Positions 44,971 to 55,157 are shown, counted from the first letter of the stretch. The stretch: 64,000 nucleotides of DNA from Anaerolineales bacterium (GCA_030583885.1 CP129480.1:2606714-2670713); one strand, 5' to 3'. Notes: generated by a model not told the origin, from the sequence alone. Made by a program: numbers and translations.

Positions 44971-45669
44971 TCATCCAAATCCCCTTGGGATTTCGGCGTA
45001 CACCCCGCGCATGTTCTCTGGCAGACCTGCCGCCAGCGCGAACATAATGCGATCCATTAACGCAAGCGGGGTCTCGCCAGACTTGGGCAAAATGGGCGGG
45101 AGAATCGTGATGGCCACATGCGTGCGGCGGGGAAAGTGCTCGAAAAATCCATCCGTGCCGATGACTGCCATGGGGACGACGGGGCAGTTTGCGTCGAGGG
45201 CGAGGCGGGCGGTCCCGGTTTTGGCAACACCGAGGCCCCTCCCTTTGGAGCGAGTCCCTTCGGGGAACATGCCGAGCACCCGTCCCTTTTCAAGCACTTT
45301 CGCGGCGTGACGCAGGGCCCACTCATCCTTTTCTCCGCGGTTGACGGGGAACACGCCGAGTTGCCGGTAGCACCACTCCAGCACGGGTATTTTGAAGAGG
45401 CTGGCCTTGCCCATGAAGAAGATCGGACGCGGCAGGCTGAACTGCATTGCAAGCACATCTACGTTGGTGACGTGGTTCGCCGCCAGCACCACGGATCCAT
45501 CCATCGGAAAATTCTCCAACCCTTCCACTTTAAGTTTCATGACCAATTTGAACAGATTGTCCAGCATGAATACGGTCAGTTTGCGAAAGGGCGTGGTGTG
45601 GAATATAAATTTTGTCTTGTCGCGGGGGTCCAGGAATGTGACTTCTGTCAAGGTGACGTCTCCCGTCAT
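44971..45669 (-). CDS. plsC: 1-acyl-sn-glycerol-3-phosphate acyltransferase (PlsC)
   Basis: The protein has 232 residues. The HX4D catalytic motif is ANHVTNVD near residue 65, and the second block MFPEGTRSKG binds glycerol phosphate. A membrane-contacting N-terminal region precedes it, and a C-terminal PPILPKSGETPL block completes the family pattern. The enzyme makes phosphatidic acid from lysophosphatidic acid. The start is uncertain: the ATG at 45669 directly follows TATAAT (45674-45679, minus strand) and may be leaderless; a TTG six codons further with GGGAG ahead is an alternative. Confidence 0.88.
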   Translation of the reverse strand: MTGDVTLTEVTFLDPRDKTKFIFHTTPFRKLTVFMLDNLFKLVMKLKVEGLENFPMDGSVVLAANHVTNVDVLAMQFSLPRPIFFMGKASLFKIPVLEWCYRQLGVFPVNRGEKDEWALRHAAKVLEKGRVLGMFPEGTRSKGRGLGVAKTGTARLALDANCPVVPMAVIGTDGFFEHFPRRTHVAITILPPILPKSGETPLALMDRIMFALAAGLPENMRGVYAEIPRGFG

Positions 45670-45779
45670 TGGGATTATACTTGCGTCTGTTATTTCGAGA
45701 TTATGGGCAGCAGAAATAATTCCCTTTATTTTGGGATTGCTTCGGCTTGCGCCTCACAATGACGTACAACGATATATAA

Positions 45780-47093
<1,314 letters not shown>

Positions 47094-47117
47094 ACCCGAT
47101 TGACATGAAATCAGCAG

Positions 47118-47154
47118 GTGCGGAAGTTCGTCTGAACTTCCGCACTTTTAATTT
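47118..47154 (+). terminator. Intrinsic terminator of eno
   Basis: A 12-bp stem (47118-47129 with 47134-47145, GTGCGGAAGTTC) and a 4-nt loop are followed by TTTTAATTT. Confidence 0.92.
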
Positions 47155-47177
47155 CCCGCAAGTCTGGATTTTTTAAG

Positions 47178-47205
47178 TTGACAAACGTAATTAAATTGCT
47201 ATAAT
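47178..47205 (+). promoter_or_regulatory. Strong consensus promoter of the ROK gene
   Basis: TTGACA (47178-47183) and TATAAT (47200-47205) are both perfect, with a 16-nt spacer. The -10 box overlaps the first bases of the palindromic operator that follows. Confidence 0.85.
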
Positions 47206-47230
47206 TAGTTTGTTGCTCCAACATACTAAT
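47204..47230 (+). promoter_or_regulatory. XylR/ROK-type operator
   Basis: ATTAGTTTGTTG (47204-47215), a 3-nt spacer and CAACATACTAAT (47219-47230) form a 12-bp dyad with one mismatch. It resembles the XylR box of Bacillus (TTAGTTTGTT...). It overlaps the -10 and the start region just before the ROK ATG at 47236, so binding should repress the regulator gene itself. Confidence 0.8.
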
Positions 47231-47235
47231 TAATC

Positions 47236-48471
47236 ATGTCCAACAATAATACAGTTGACCAGGTGTTTGTTCGTGAGATAAACCTCTCCTCCGTGCTGCG
47301 GTTGATCCACACGCAGTCGCCGATCTCACGCGCCCAATTGGCTGTGCTTAGCGGGCTGAATAAATCCACAGTATCAAGCCTTGCGGACGAATTGCTGTCC
47401 CGTAATTTAATTCATGAAACCGGCAGTAACACGGGCGGCGCGGGCCGCCCCGCCACACTGCTTGAACTAAATCCGCAGGCGGGCCTGATCATTGGCGTGG
47501 AGCTCGGCGTGGATTTCGTTTCCGTTGCCGTAACCGATTTCCTCGGCAACATCATCTGGCGCAGACGGGAAGATGCAGACCCGACCGAAGACCAGCAAAA
47601 AATGATCAACCAAACCCTGCGAATTGTCAAGGAAGCCATGACCGCAGGAAAAAGAAAAGGCATTCGCTTTCTGGGACTCGGTCTCGCCACGCCCGGAACT
47701 GTTGATTTGAAGGAAGGGGTCTTGATCTTCGCACCAAACTTGCATTGGCGCAATGTGCCGTTCGGAAAAATCTTCTCGGAACAAACAAAACTCAGGATCT
47801 TTGTTGAAAATGACGCGAATGCCGCGGCCATTGCCGAACACCTGTTCGGCACGGCCCGCCAATGCCAGGATTTCCTTTTCGTTTTTGCCGGAGTCGGCAT
47901 TGGCGGCGGGCTCTTCCTCAACGGCAGGTTATATCGCGGAAAGAACGGGTACGCCGGCGAGATCGGTCATTCGCCCATCATGGCGGAACCTTCACAGACT
48001 GTCTGTCACTGCGGCAACCGAGGATGCTGGGAAACCTACGCAAACCAGTATTCCATTATCCAGCGCGTGCAGGCACGGCTCGAAGTCAAACGCACTAGCA
48101 TTATCCCGAAACTTATTGCAGAACAAAATGTGCCTCTTACCATTCCGCTCATCAAGCAGGCCGCGGATGCTGGCGACAGGGAGGCGATCGACTCGTTCAT
48201 TGAAGCGGGCCACGCCATGGGACAAGGGCTTGCAAGTCTCATCAATATCTTCAATCCGGAAAAGATCATCATTGGCGGACCATTGAGCATTGCCGGGGAA
48301 TACCTGTTACCGGCGATAAAGGAGACCGTTACGCGCCATTCCCTGCCTGAAATTGATCAGCAGGCCGAAGTGCTTTTATCCCCCTTCGGGCCGGACGCGA
48401 GTTTGATCGGAGCCATCGCCATTGTTGTGGACGATGTGCTGTCAAAACCGATTAGTGTTGAAAGGAGGTGA
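47236..48471 (+). CDS. ROK family transcriptional repressor (XylR-like)
   Basis: The protein has 411 residues. The N-terminal winged helix-turn-helix has SRAQLAVLSGLNKSTVSSLADEL near residues 33-55. The ROK sugar-kinase-like domain follows, with GVELGVDFVSVAVTD, VENDANAAAIAE and the zinc-binding CHCGNRGCWE near residue 257. In this family the helix-turn-helix plus ROK layout marks repressors rather than kinases (XylR, NagC, Mlc). It is first in the sugar-import block and overlaps its own operator, so autoregulation and control of the importer are likely. The ligand is probably a sugar, perhaps glucose or an alpha-glucoside. Confidence 0.93.
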   Translation: MSNNNTVDQVFVREINLSSVLRLIHTQSPISRAQLAVLSGLNKSTVSSLADELLSRNLIHETGSNTGGAGRPATLLELNPQAGLIIGVELGVDFVSVAVTDFLGNIIWRRREDADPTEDQQKMINQTLRIVKEAMTAGKRKGIRFLGLGLATPGTVDLKEGVLIFAPNLHWRNVPFGKIFSEQTKLRIFVENDANAAAIAEHLFGTARQCQDFLFVFAGVGIGGGLFLNGRLYRGKNGYAGEIGHSPIMAEPSQTVCHCGNRGCWETYANQYSIIQRVQARLEVKRTSIIPKLIAEQNVPLTIPLIKQAADAGDREAIDSFIEAGHAMGQGLASLINIFNPEKIIIGGPLSIAGEYLLPAIKETVTRHSLPEIDQQAEVLLSPFGPDASLIGAIAIVVDDVLSKPISVERR

Positions 48472-48548
48472 TTTTCAAAAGCCCATGATTTTTCGTGAGG
48501 TTAGGAACTGTTTGTTAATCAATCCAAATTCCCTACAAGGAGAGAAGA

Positions 48549-49835
48549 ATGAATAAAAGATTTTTTGCTCTGTTGAGCATCCTCGTGATCGCGTCCTTTG
48601 CGCTTGCCGCATGTGGCGGCAGCGCACCCGCCGCAGAAGAACCTGCCGCTCCGAGCGGCGGCAACTCGGTGGAAGTGTTCTCATGGTGGACCGGCGGCGG
48701 TGAAGCGGCTGGACTTGACGCAATGATCGTGGTTTTCAAAGCCGAAAACCCCGACATTGAATTCGTCAATGCCGCAGTGGCAGGCGGTGCGGGAACCAAC
48801 GCGCGCGCGGTACTCGCAACCCGGCTGCAATCCGGCGACCCGCCCGACAGCTGGCAGGGCCATGCCGGCCAGGAATTGATCGGCACCTATGTCGCTGGCG
48901 GACAGATCGAACCCCTGAACGACCTCTACGAAGCCGAAGGCTGGCTCGCTGTCATGCCCGAAACCCTCATCCCGCTCATTTCCGACAATGGCAATATCTA
49001 TTCCGTGCCAGTCAACATCCACCGCGCGAATGTGTTGTGGTACAACCCCGCTGTACTCGAAGCCAATGGTGTTGAAGTTCCAGGCACTGTGGATGAATGG
49101 TTCGCCGCGATGGACACCCTGCAAGCCGCGGGCGTGACCCCGCTCGCCCTCGGTGAACAGTGGACTCAACTGCACCTGTTCGAAACCGTCCTGCTCGGCT
49201 CGCTGGGCGCGGACGCCTACAACGGTCTGTGGGACGGTTCCACGGACTGGGGCAGCGCAGAAGTGAAAGCCGCCCTGGATGACTTCGCCAAGGCGTTGAC
49301 CTACACCAACAGCGATGCCGCCTCCCTCTCATGGCAGGATGCCGCGCAGCTCGTCGTCAATGGCGATGCGGCCTTCAACGTGATGGGCGACTGGGCGGAA
49401 GGCTACTTCCGTGAGTTGGGCAAGGAACCCAACGTGGACTACGGCTGGGCTGCCACCCCCGGCAGCGATGGCGTCTTCCAGTTCCTCTCGGACTCCTTCG
49501 TCCTTGCAGTGGGTGCGCCTGATCCAGAGGCGGCAACTGCCTGGTTGAAAGTGGCAGGCTCAAAGGCCGGCCAGGAAGCGTTCAACCCTGTCAAGGGCTC
49601 CATCTGCGCCCGCACAGACTGCGACCGAGCGCTGTTTGGCGTGTACCTCCAGTCTGCAATGGATGACTGGTCAAGCAATATCGTTGTCGGTTCGCTGACA
49701 CACGGCACGGTCGCCAACGACTCCTGGAAGTCCGAGATCGACACCGCCCTCGGCTTGTTCCTCGCCGGCGGTGATGTGGACGCTTTCCAATCCGCACTCG
49801 TGGCGGCTTGCAAAAGCTCAGGTCCCTGCCAGTAA
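48549..49835 (+). CDS. Sugar ABC transporter substrate-binding lipoprotein (glucose/mannose-type)
   Basis: The protein has 428 residues. The signal peptide ends at the lipobox FALAACGGS, so it is anchored in the membrane as a lipoprotein. The mature part is a family 1 solute-binding fold with a sequence pattern like Thermus glucose-binding protein: VEVFSWWTGGGEAAGLDAM, RLQSGDPPDSWQGHAG and NIHRANVLWYNP. Two Cys near the C-terminus (CARTDC, CKSSGPC) may form disulfides. ACAAGGAGAGAAG lies 8 nt upstream. Two hairpins separate it from the two permease genes. The operon lacks its own ATPase. Confidence 0.92.
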   Translation: MNKRFFALLSILVIASFALAACGGSAPAAEEPAAPSGGNSVEVFSWWTGGGEAAGLDAMIVVFKAENPDIEFVNAAVAGGAGTNARAVLATRLQSGDPPDSWQGHAGQELIGTYVAGGQIEPLNDLYEAEGWLAVMPETLIPLISDNGNIYSVPVNIHRANVLWYNPAVLEANGVEVPGTVDEWFAAMDTLQAAGVTPLALGEQWTQLHLFETVLLGSLGADAYNGLWDGSTDWGSAEVKAALDDFAKALTYTNSDAASLSWQDAAQLVVNGDAAFNVMGDWAEGYFRELGKEPNVDYGWAATPGSDGVFQFLSDSFVLAVGAPDPEAATAWLKVAGSKAGQEAFNPVKGSICARTDCDRALFGVYLQSAMDDWSSNIVVGSLTHGTVANDSWKSEIDTALGLFLAGGDVDAFQSALVAACKSSGPCQ

Positions 49836-49850
49836 GTTAGTGTTAGAATC

Positions 49851-49879
49851 CAGAGGCTTCGGGAATCCCGAAGCCTCTG
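49851..49879 (+). terminator. First hairpin after the binding-protein gene
   Basis: Perfect 13-bp stem (49851-49863 with 49867-49879, CAGAGGCTTCGGG), loop of three. It begins 16 bp after the stop and has no T-run, so it may stabilise the mRNA of the binding protein. Confidence 0.75.
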
Positions 49880-49889
49880 CGGGAAATAA

Positions 49890-49928
49890 AGACCCTAAAG
49901 GTTGAAATATACAAGACCTTTAGGGTCT
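49890..49928 (+). terminator. Second hairpin before the permease genes
   Basis: A 13-bp stem (49890-49902 with 49916-49928, AGACCCTAAAGGT) and a 13-nt loop, followed by CTTGTC. It would reduce read-through into the permease genes. Confidence 0.7.
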
Positions 49929-49948
49929 CTTGTCAAAGGAGTGCCGCC

Positions 49949-50836
49949 ATGCTCAGGGACAAAGATCGGTTTTTGAACATTCTGCTTGTTTCGCCATCCA
50001 TTCTGGCGGTGCTGATATTCGTGTACGTGTTCATCGGCTGGTCAGTGCGTGTTTCACTCAGTAAATGGAAGGGCTTGAACGCGGACTATACATGGAACAG
50101 TATCAACAATTATCTTGAGTTGTTCGCTGATCCGCGTTTCCACGTGGATATCCGGAACACAGTGATCTTTACGGGGGTATTCGTTTTCGGAAGTATTTCT
50201 CTCGGTTTTACCCTGGCGGTCATGCTCGATCAGGGCTTGAAGGGCGAGGGGTTTTTCCGAAGTCTGTTCCTTTTCCCAATGGCAATTTCCTATATTGTGA
50301 CCGGCGTGGTCTGGCGCTGGCTGATGAGTCCGGCCACGGGAACACGCACCAGCGGATTCAATCTTTTGTTTTCGTATCTGGGACTGGATTCTCTCGCCAA
50401 TGCCTGGCATACCACGCCCACCTGGGGTATTGCCGCCATAGCCCTTGCCGCCATCTGGCAGATGTCCGGATATACAATGGCGCTGTATCTTGCGGGGTTG
50501 CGCGCCATCCCAGTGGAATTACGGGAAGCCGCGCAAATTGACGGGGCAAGCGAACTGCAGATCTACCGCCACATCATGCTGCCCCTGCTCTCTCCGGTCA
50601 CTCTTTCAGCGCTCATTATTTTGGGACACATGTCCCTGAAGGTCTTTGACTTGATCGTGGCGATCGCAGGCAAGCAACTTCCGCTGGACGTGCCTGCGAT
50701 CTACATGTGGCAGATCACATTCGACGGGCTTTTCTACGGGAAAGGCGCGGCAATCGGCATCCTGCTCCTCATCAGTGTTGCCGTGCTCATCATTCCATAC
50801 ATCCGCCACACGCTCAGGACGGAGGCGCAGCAATGA
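49949..50836 (+). CDS. Sugar ABC transporter permease (MalF-type)
   Basis: The protein has 295 residues with six predicted spans. AAAGGAGTG lies 8 nt before the ATG. The coupling loop EAA motif reads LREAAQIDGASELQIYRHIMLPLLSP. This is the first of the two permeases paired with the glucose-type binding protein. It forms a heterodimer with the next gene, which it overlaps by 4 nt (ATGA). Confidence 0.93.
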   Translation: MLRDKDRFLNILLVSPSILAVLIFVYVFIGWSVRVSLSKWKGLNADYTWNSINNYLELFADPRFHVDIRNTVIFTGVFVFGSISLGFTLAVMLDQGLKGEGFFRSLFLFPMAISYIVTGVVWRWLMSPATGTRTSGFNLLFSYLGLDSLANAWHTTPTWGIAAIALAAIWQMSGYTMALYLAGLRAIPVELREAAQIDGASELQIYRHIMLPLLSPVTLSALIILGHMSLKVFDLIVAIAGKQLPLDVPAIYMWQITFDGLFYGKGAAIGILLLISVAVLIIPYIRHTLRTEAQQ

Positions 50837-51654
50837 AACGTAAATTCAGTATTGGAAAGAACTGGCTATATGTCCCCCTGATCGGGATGGCGATTTTCTA
50901 CCTGCTCCCAATGTACGTGATGCTCGTGACGGGATTCAAGAGTTTCGAAGAGATCGACCTCCGAACCATGTGGAACCTTCCGCTTGGAATCGCGTTCGAC
51001 AACTACATCGAAGCCTATTCCAAGCTTGCGCCGTCATTATGGAATAGTTTTGCAATGGTTATACCCGCCGCCTTGATCTCGTCCGCGCTTGGCTCGTTGA
51101 ACGGTTTCATTCTTGCCAAGTGGAAATTCCGCGGCGCGGATATCATCTTCCCTTTCATCCTGTTCGGCATGTTCATCCCGTATCAAAGCATCCTCATCCC
51201 GCTGGTGCAATTCATGCGCTCCATAGGGGTTTCAGGGTTGCCCGCGCTGGCGCTGGCACATATCATCTACGGCATTCCCATCACCACGCTCACCTTCCGC
51301 AATTACTACGCCAGCCTGCCGCAGGAACTGCTGGAAGCCGCCAAAATAGATGGCGCGGACATGCTTGGCATCTACCGCCATATCCTGCTGCCCATTTCCC
51401 TGCCGAGTTTTGTGGTGGTGCTCATCTGGCAATTCACCTCCGCATGGAACGACTTCCTCTTCGCAGTGGTGTTGACGGGCAACAGAGACTGGCCCATCAC
51501 CGTAGCGCTCAACAACATGGCGGGCAGCCAGATCATTTCATGGAACGTGCAAATGGCAGGTTCGCTCCTTGCAGCACTACCCACTCTCATCGTTTATATC
51601 TTCCTCGGCAGGTATTTCCTGCGCGGACTGCTGGCAGGTTCACTAAAAGGCTGA
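50833..51654 (+). CDS. Sugar ABC transporter permease (MalG-type)
   Basis: The start at 50833 overlaps the preceding stop as ATGA and has GGAGGCGCAG upstream; a longer frame begins at 50707 within the first permease and is not used. The protein has 273 residues, six spans, and the EAA motif LLEAAKIDGADMLGIYRHILLPIS. It completes the membrane part of the importer. A terminator follows the stop, and the next ATPase gene lies 2.3 kb downstream. Confidence 0.93.
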   Translation: MKRKFSIGKNWLYVPLIGMAIFYLLPMYVMLVTGFKSFEEIDLRTMWNLPLGIAFDNYIEAYSKLAPSLWNSFAMVIPAALISSALGSLNGFILAKWKFRGADIIFPFILFGMFIPYQSILIPLVQFMRSIGVSGLPALALAHIIYGIPITTLTFRNYYASLPQELLEAAKIDGADMLGIYRHILLPISLPSFVVVLIWQFTSAWNDFLFAVVLTGNRDWPITVALNNMAGSQIISWNVQMAGSLLAALPTLIVYIFLGRYFLRGLLAGSLKG

Positions 51655-51673
51655 TCCCAATTCCCATGAAAGC

Positions 51674-51709
51674 GGGGCTGGTTCCAGAAGCGACCAGCCC
51701 CATTCTTTA
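51674..51709 (+). terminator. Terminator after the first permease pair
   Basis: A 9-bp stem (51674-51682 with 51693-51701, GGGGCTGGT) and a 10-nt loop are followed by ATTCTTTA. It ends 6 bp before the MFS start. Confidence 0.75.
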
Positions 51710-51715
51710 TTCCCA

Positions 51716-52885
51716 ATGAAAAACACATTCTCGAAAACAAATATCATTCTCCTGACCGCCGGGTGCTTTTTCGCATTCTTTCTCTTCGGTTTTACAGACA
51801 ATCTCAAAGGACCCACCCTGCCCCCCATGATCGCCGAATTGGGAATCAACTACGGCACCGGCGGGAATATTTTCTTCAGTCAATATGTCGGCTTTCTGAT
51901 CGCCACCCTGCTGACCGGCATTCTCGCAGATAAATTCGGACTCAAACTGGTCATCCTGCTGGCGGGGGCGCTCCTTGCCACCGGCGTCGGCGGATACAGC
52001 ACATTGAAGACCGCATCCCTGTTGTCGGTGTCGCTGTTTATCATCGGCCTGGGATTGGGCGCATTCGAACTCGGCCCGAACGCGGTCATCGTCAGTTTAT
52101 ACCGCACACAAAAGGGGCTTTACCTAAATTTGATGGCAGTCATGCATGGATTGGGCGCCACGCTTGCGCCGCTCTTCGCAGGCTGGCTTTTCAGCATGGA
52201 TGCCATCTGGCGCACCATCTACCGCTGGGACTTGCTGCTCATCGTCATTTTCATTTTCTTCTCGCTCTTCCTGCGTTTTCCAAAAGCGGAGAAAATGGCC
52301 TCCCTTGATTACAAGGATGTCACGCGAGTGGCATTCAAGGGAGACATGCCGCTTTATTATCTTGCCATCATGTTCTACGTTTCCGCAGAGATCGGCATCG
52401 CCTCCTGGCTGGTCATTTATTTGCAGGAGGTCCGCGGCGCGTCAGTCGCTGCCAGCACCCAATCCCTGGCGCTTTTTTTCGGCATGCTCATGTTCGGGCG
52501 GCTCCTCGGCAGCTTCTTCGTTCAGCGTTTCGGATATCTTCGCTCTGTTCTGATCGCCGCTTTTCTCGCAGCAGCCAGCATTTCCATCGGGACCTTCACA
52601 AGCCTGGTATTCTTCCTGCCGCTTACGGGCTTTTTCTTTTCCATCATCTTCCCCACCATCACCGCCGCAGTGTCAGATACGCATCGTGAAAACGTGAATA
52701 CCCTGCTCGGTTTATTGTTCACATTTGCCGGGTTGGGCGGCGTGTTTGGCCCCTGGCTGGCAGCATGGGGCAGCGAATTCTTCGGCTTGCAGAACGGCTT
52801 TGCAGTCAATCTCATTCTGGCGTCATTGACATTCCTCATTCTCCTTATCCTATTCAGGAAATATAAAAATGGACAAAATCCTTAA
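51716..52885 (+). CDS. MFS sugar transporter
   Basis: The protein has 389 residues and twelve predicted spans in two halves. After the second span the family loop reads LADKFGLKLVILLAGAL, matching the MFS A-motif (GxLaDrxGrkxxl) in a relaxed form. Helix 1 has FFLFGFTDNLKGPTLPP, with an Asp typical of sugar/proton symporters such as FucP-like carriers. It lies between two ABC importers and overlaps the oxidoreductase gene by 17 nt, so it belongs to the sugar locus. Substrate and direction are unknown. Confidence 0.88.
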   Translation: MKNTFSKTNIILLTAGCFFAFFLFGFTDNLKGPTLPPMIAELGINYGTGGNIFFSQYVGFLIATLLTGILADKFGLKLVILLAGALLATGVGGYSTLKTASLLSVSLFIIGLGLGAFELGPNAVIVSLYRTQKGLYLNLMAVMHGLGATLAPLFAGWLFSMDAIWRTIYRWDLLLIVIFIFFSLFLRFPKAEKMASLDYKDVTRVAFKGDMPLYYLAIMFYVSAEIGIASWLVIYLQEVRGASVAASTQSLALFFGMLMFGRLLGSFFVQRFGYLRSVLIAAFLAAASISIGTFTSLVFFLPLTGFFFSIIFPTITAAVSDTHRENVNTLLGLLFTFAGLGGVFGPWLAAWGSEFFGLQNGFAVNLILASLTFLILLILFRKYKNGQNP

Positions 52886-53849
52886 TTGGGGGCTGCTCTC
52901 GACTGCCCGCATCAACCGCGCCTTGATCAAACCCCTGCGCGCCTCAAAACGGACCCGTTTGCTGGCCGTGGCTTCGAGGGGCATTTCCACCGCTGAATCC
53001 TATGCCCGTGAATGGGATATTCCCCGCGCGCACGGCAGTTATGAGGCACTGCTCGCCGACCCCGAGATCAACGTGATCTACAATCCGCTTCCCAATCATC
53101 TGCACGCCGAATGGACGATCAAAGCCCTGCAGGCAGGAAAACACGTGCTATGTGAGAAGCCGCTCGCGCTCACGCTGGAAGAGGCGGATGCCATCATCGC
53201 CGCGGTAAGGAAAACTGGCAGGATCGTCGCCGAAGCCTTTATGTACCGCCATCATCCGCAAACCCTGAAAGTGAAGGAACTCACGGACAGTGGCGCGCTG
53301 GGACAAGTCCAACTCATCAAAGGCGCATTCACGTTCACCCTGACGCGTGAAGCCGACTATCGTAATTTCAAGGAGATGGGCGGCGGCAGTATCTGGGATG
53401 TGGGATGCTATCCCATCTCGTATGCGCGCATGATCGTCGGGGAGGAACCTGTCGAAGTCTCCGGCTGGCAGGTGGAAGGTCCGGGCGGAAGCGATGATTC
53501 GTTCTTCGGGCAGATGCGCTTCCGGAATGGGGTCCACGCCCAATTCGACAGCGGCTTCAAATCCCCGTTTCGAAGTTATATGGAGATCGTCGGCTCGGAG
53601 GCGGTTCTGAACATCCCCACACCGTTCAAACCCGGAACCAAAAGCGAACTGTACTTGATGCGCGGCGGTGAAAGGGAAACGATCAAGATCAAAGGGCGGG
53701 AGTTGTATCTTGGCGAAGTGGAGGATATGTGCGACGCCGTTTTGAACGGAAAGCCCGCGCGTATTCCATTGATGGACAGCCGCGGCAACATTGCGGCTAT
53801 CCTCGCCCTGCTTGAATCTGCACAACAAGGGGATGGGATCCGGCTTTGA
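52869..53849 (+). CDS. Gfo/Idh/MocA-family oxidoreductase
   Basis: The protein has 326 residues. The N-terminal Rossmann fold has GLLSTARINRALIKPLR for NAD(P) binding, and HVLCEKPLALTLEEAD carries the conserved EKP motif whose Lys is catalytic. Residues 115-end form the GFO_IDH_MocA C-terminal domain. The family oxidises or reduces sugars, inositol or sugar amines. Its start overlaps the MFS stop, so the two are coupled and probably act on the same compound. Confidence 0.92.
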   Translation: MDKILNWGLLSTARINRALIKPLRASKRTRLLAVASRGISTAESYAREWDIPRAHGSYEALLADPEINVIYNPLPNHLHAEWTIKALQAGKHVLCEKPLALTLEEADAIIAAVRKTGRIVAEAFMYRHHPQTLKVKELTDSGALGQVQLIKGAFTFTLTREADYRNFKEMGGGSIWDVGCYPISYARMIVGEEPVEVSGWQVEGPGGSDDSFFGQMRFRNGVHAQFDSGFKSPFRSYMEIVGSEAVLNIPTPFKPGTKSELYLMRGGERETIKIKGRELYLGEVEDMCDAVLNGKPARIPLMDSRGNIAAILALLESAQQGDGIRL

Positions 53850-53894
53850 GCCCTTTTTGTTTACCGAGACAACTAAGTCAGTTTTCAAAAACAT

Positions 53895-53922
53895 AGGACA
53901 AAAACGGGGTTGTGATTATAAT
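53895..53922 (+). promoter_or_regulatory. Putative promoter of the ATPase/maltose operon
   Basis: AGGACA (53895-53900) and a perfect TATAAT (53917-53922), spacer 16, lie 35 bp before the ATPase start. The -35 box is partial. The 107-bp gap 53850-53956 holds nothing else. Confidence 0.5.
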
Positions 53923-53956
53923 AAAAGCACTATATTCTTCAGACTGGAGGTCTATC

Positions 53957-55057
53957 ATGGCAAGTGTCACATATAAGGACGTGGTCAAAAGGTTCGGCGA
54001 TGTGGAAGTGATCAAGAACCTGAACTTTGAAGTTGCAGACAAGGAGTTTCTCGTATTGGTCGGTCCGTCGGGGTGCGGGAAAACAACCGCACTGCGGCTG
54101 CTGGCTGGACTGGAGGAGATTTCCGACGGTGAGATTTTGATCGGAGATCGCGTGGTGAACGATGTCGCACCGAAAGACCGCGACATTGCCATGGTCTTCC
54201 AGTCCTATGCGTTATATCCACACCTTTCGGTGTACGACAATATGGCGTTTGGTCTCAAACTTCGCAAGACGCCGAAGGACGAGATCAAACGCCGTGTCGA
54301 TGAAGCGGCAGACATTCTTGGCATCCACGACCTGCTCCAGCGCAAGCCGCGCCAGTTATCCGGCGGTCAGCGCCAGCGCGTGGCGGTGGGACGCGCCATC
54401 GTGCGTGAGCCGAAGGTCTTCCTGTTCGATGAACCGCTCTCGAACCTCGACGCAAAACTGCGCGTGCAAATGCGCGCCGAGATCAGCAAGCTCCACCAGC
54501 GTTTGCAGACCACCTTTATTTACGTTACCCACGACCAGACCGAAGCCATGACCATGGCTTCACGCATCGCCGTGATAAACAAAGGCATAATGCAGCAGTT
54601 GGATACCCCGCAGAACCTGTATGACCAGCCGAATAACCTGTTTGTGGCGGGATTCATAGGCTCGCCCGCCATGAACTTCTTCCCCGCAAAATTGTCAGTG
54701 GGTGGCGGCAAGATAACGGTGGACACCGGCGATTTTCAGGTCCAAATCCCGGAGGCTCTCGCTGCGCCTTATAAAGGCATGGACGGCAGAAATGTTGTCT
54801 TTGGAATCCGCCCGGAAAACATTCACGATCCTGATTTTGCACCGCCGAATATCCACGGCGAAAGAGTCGCCACAAAGGTCGATGTGACCGAGTTGATGGG
54901 CAATGAAACCCTGCTCTATCTGGTCAGCGGAAAGAATACCTATGTGGGCCGCGTCGACCCGCGCTCGAAGATGCGCGTCGGTGATGACATGCAGGTGATC
55001 TTCGATATGGACAAGCTCCATATCTTCGACGCAAGTACGGAAGATGCAATCCGATAA
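53957..55057 (+). CDS. Sugar ABC transporter ATP-binding protein (UgpC/MsmK/MalK family)
   Basis: The protein has 366 residues. The ATG at 53957 has CTGGAGG 8 nt upstream; the longer frame to 53912 covers the promoter. Walker A is [14 protein letters not shown] at residues 36-49, the signature [15 protein letters not shown] near 134, and Walker [17 protein letters not shown] near 155. A C-terminal TOBE/regulatory domain starts near 240. This is the only ATPase for the two sugar importers in the block; in other bacteria MsmK-type ATPases serve several importers. So it probably drives both. Confidence 0.95.
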   Translation: MASVTYKDVVKRFGDVEVIKNLNFEVADKEFLVLVGPSGCGKTTALRLLAGLEEISDGEILIGDRVVNDVAPKDRDIAMVFQSYALYPHLSVYDNMAFGLKLRKTPKDEIKRRVDEAADILGIHDLLQRKPRQLSGGQRQRVAVGRAIVREPKVFLFDEPLSNLDAKLRVQMRAEISKLHQRLQTTFIYVTHDQTEAMTMASRIAVINKGIMQQLDTPQNLYDQPNNLFVAGFIGSPAMNFFPAKLSVGGGKITVDTGDFQVQIPEALAAPYKGMDGRNVVFGIRPENIHDPDFAPPNIHGERVATKVDVTELMGNETLLYLVSGKNTYVGRVDPRSKMRVGDDMQVIFDMDKLHIFDASTEDAIR

Positions 55058-55157
55058 TCATTTTGAAAGGAGGTGGTTGTTACATAATCTCAAGCCAATC
55101 CCCTTGCCCACTTCCAAATTAAACCGTTTTCAATAATTTCCAAGGAGTAGAAAGAGA

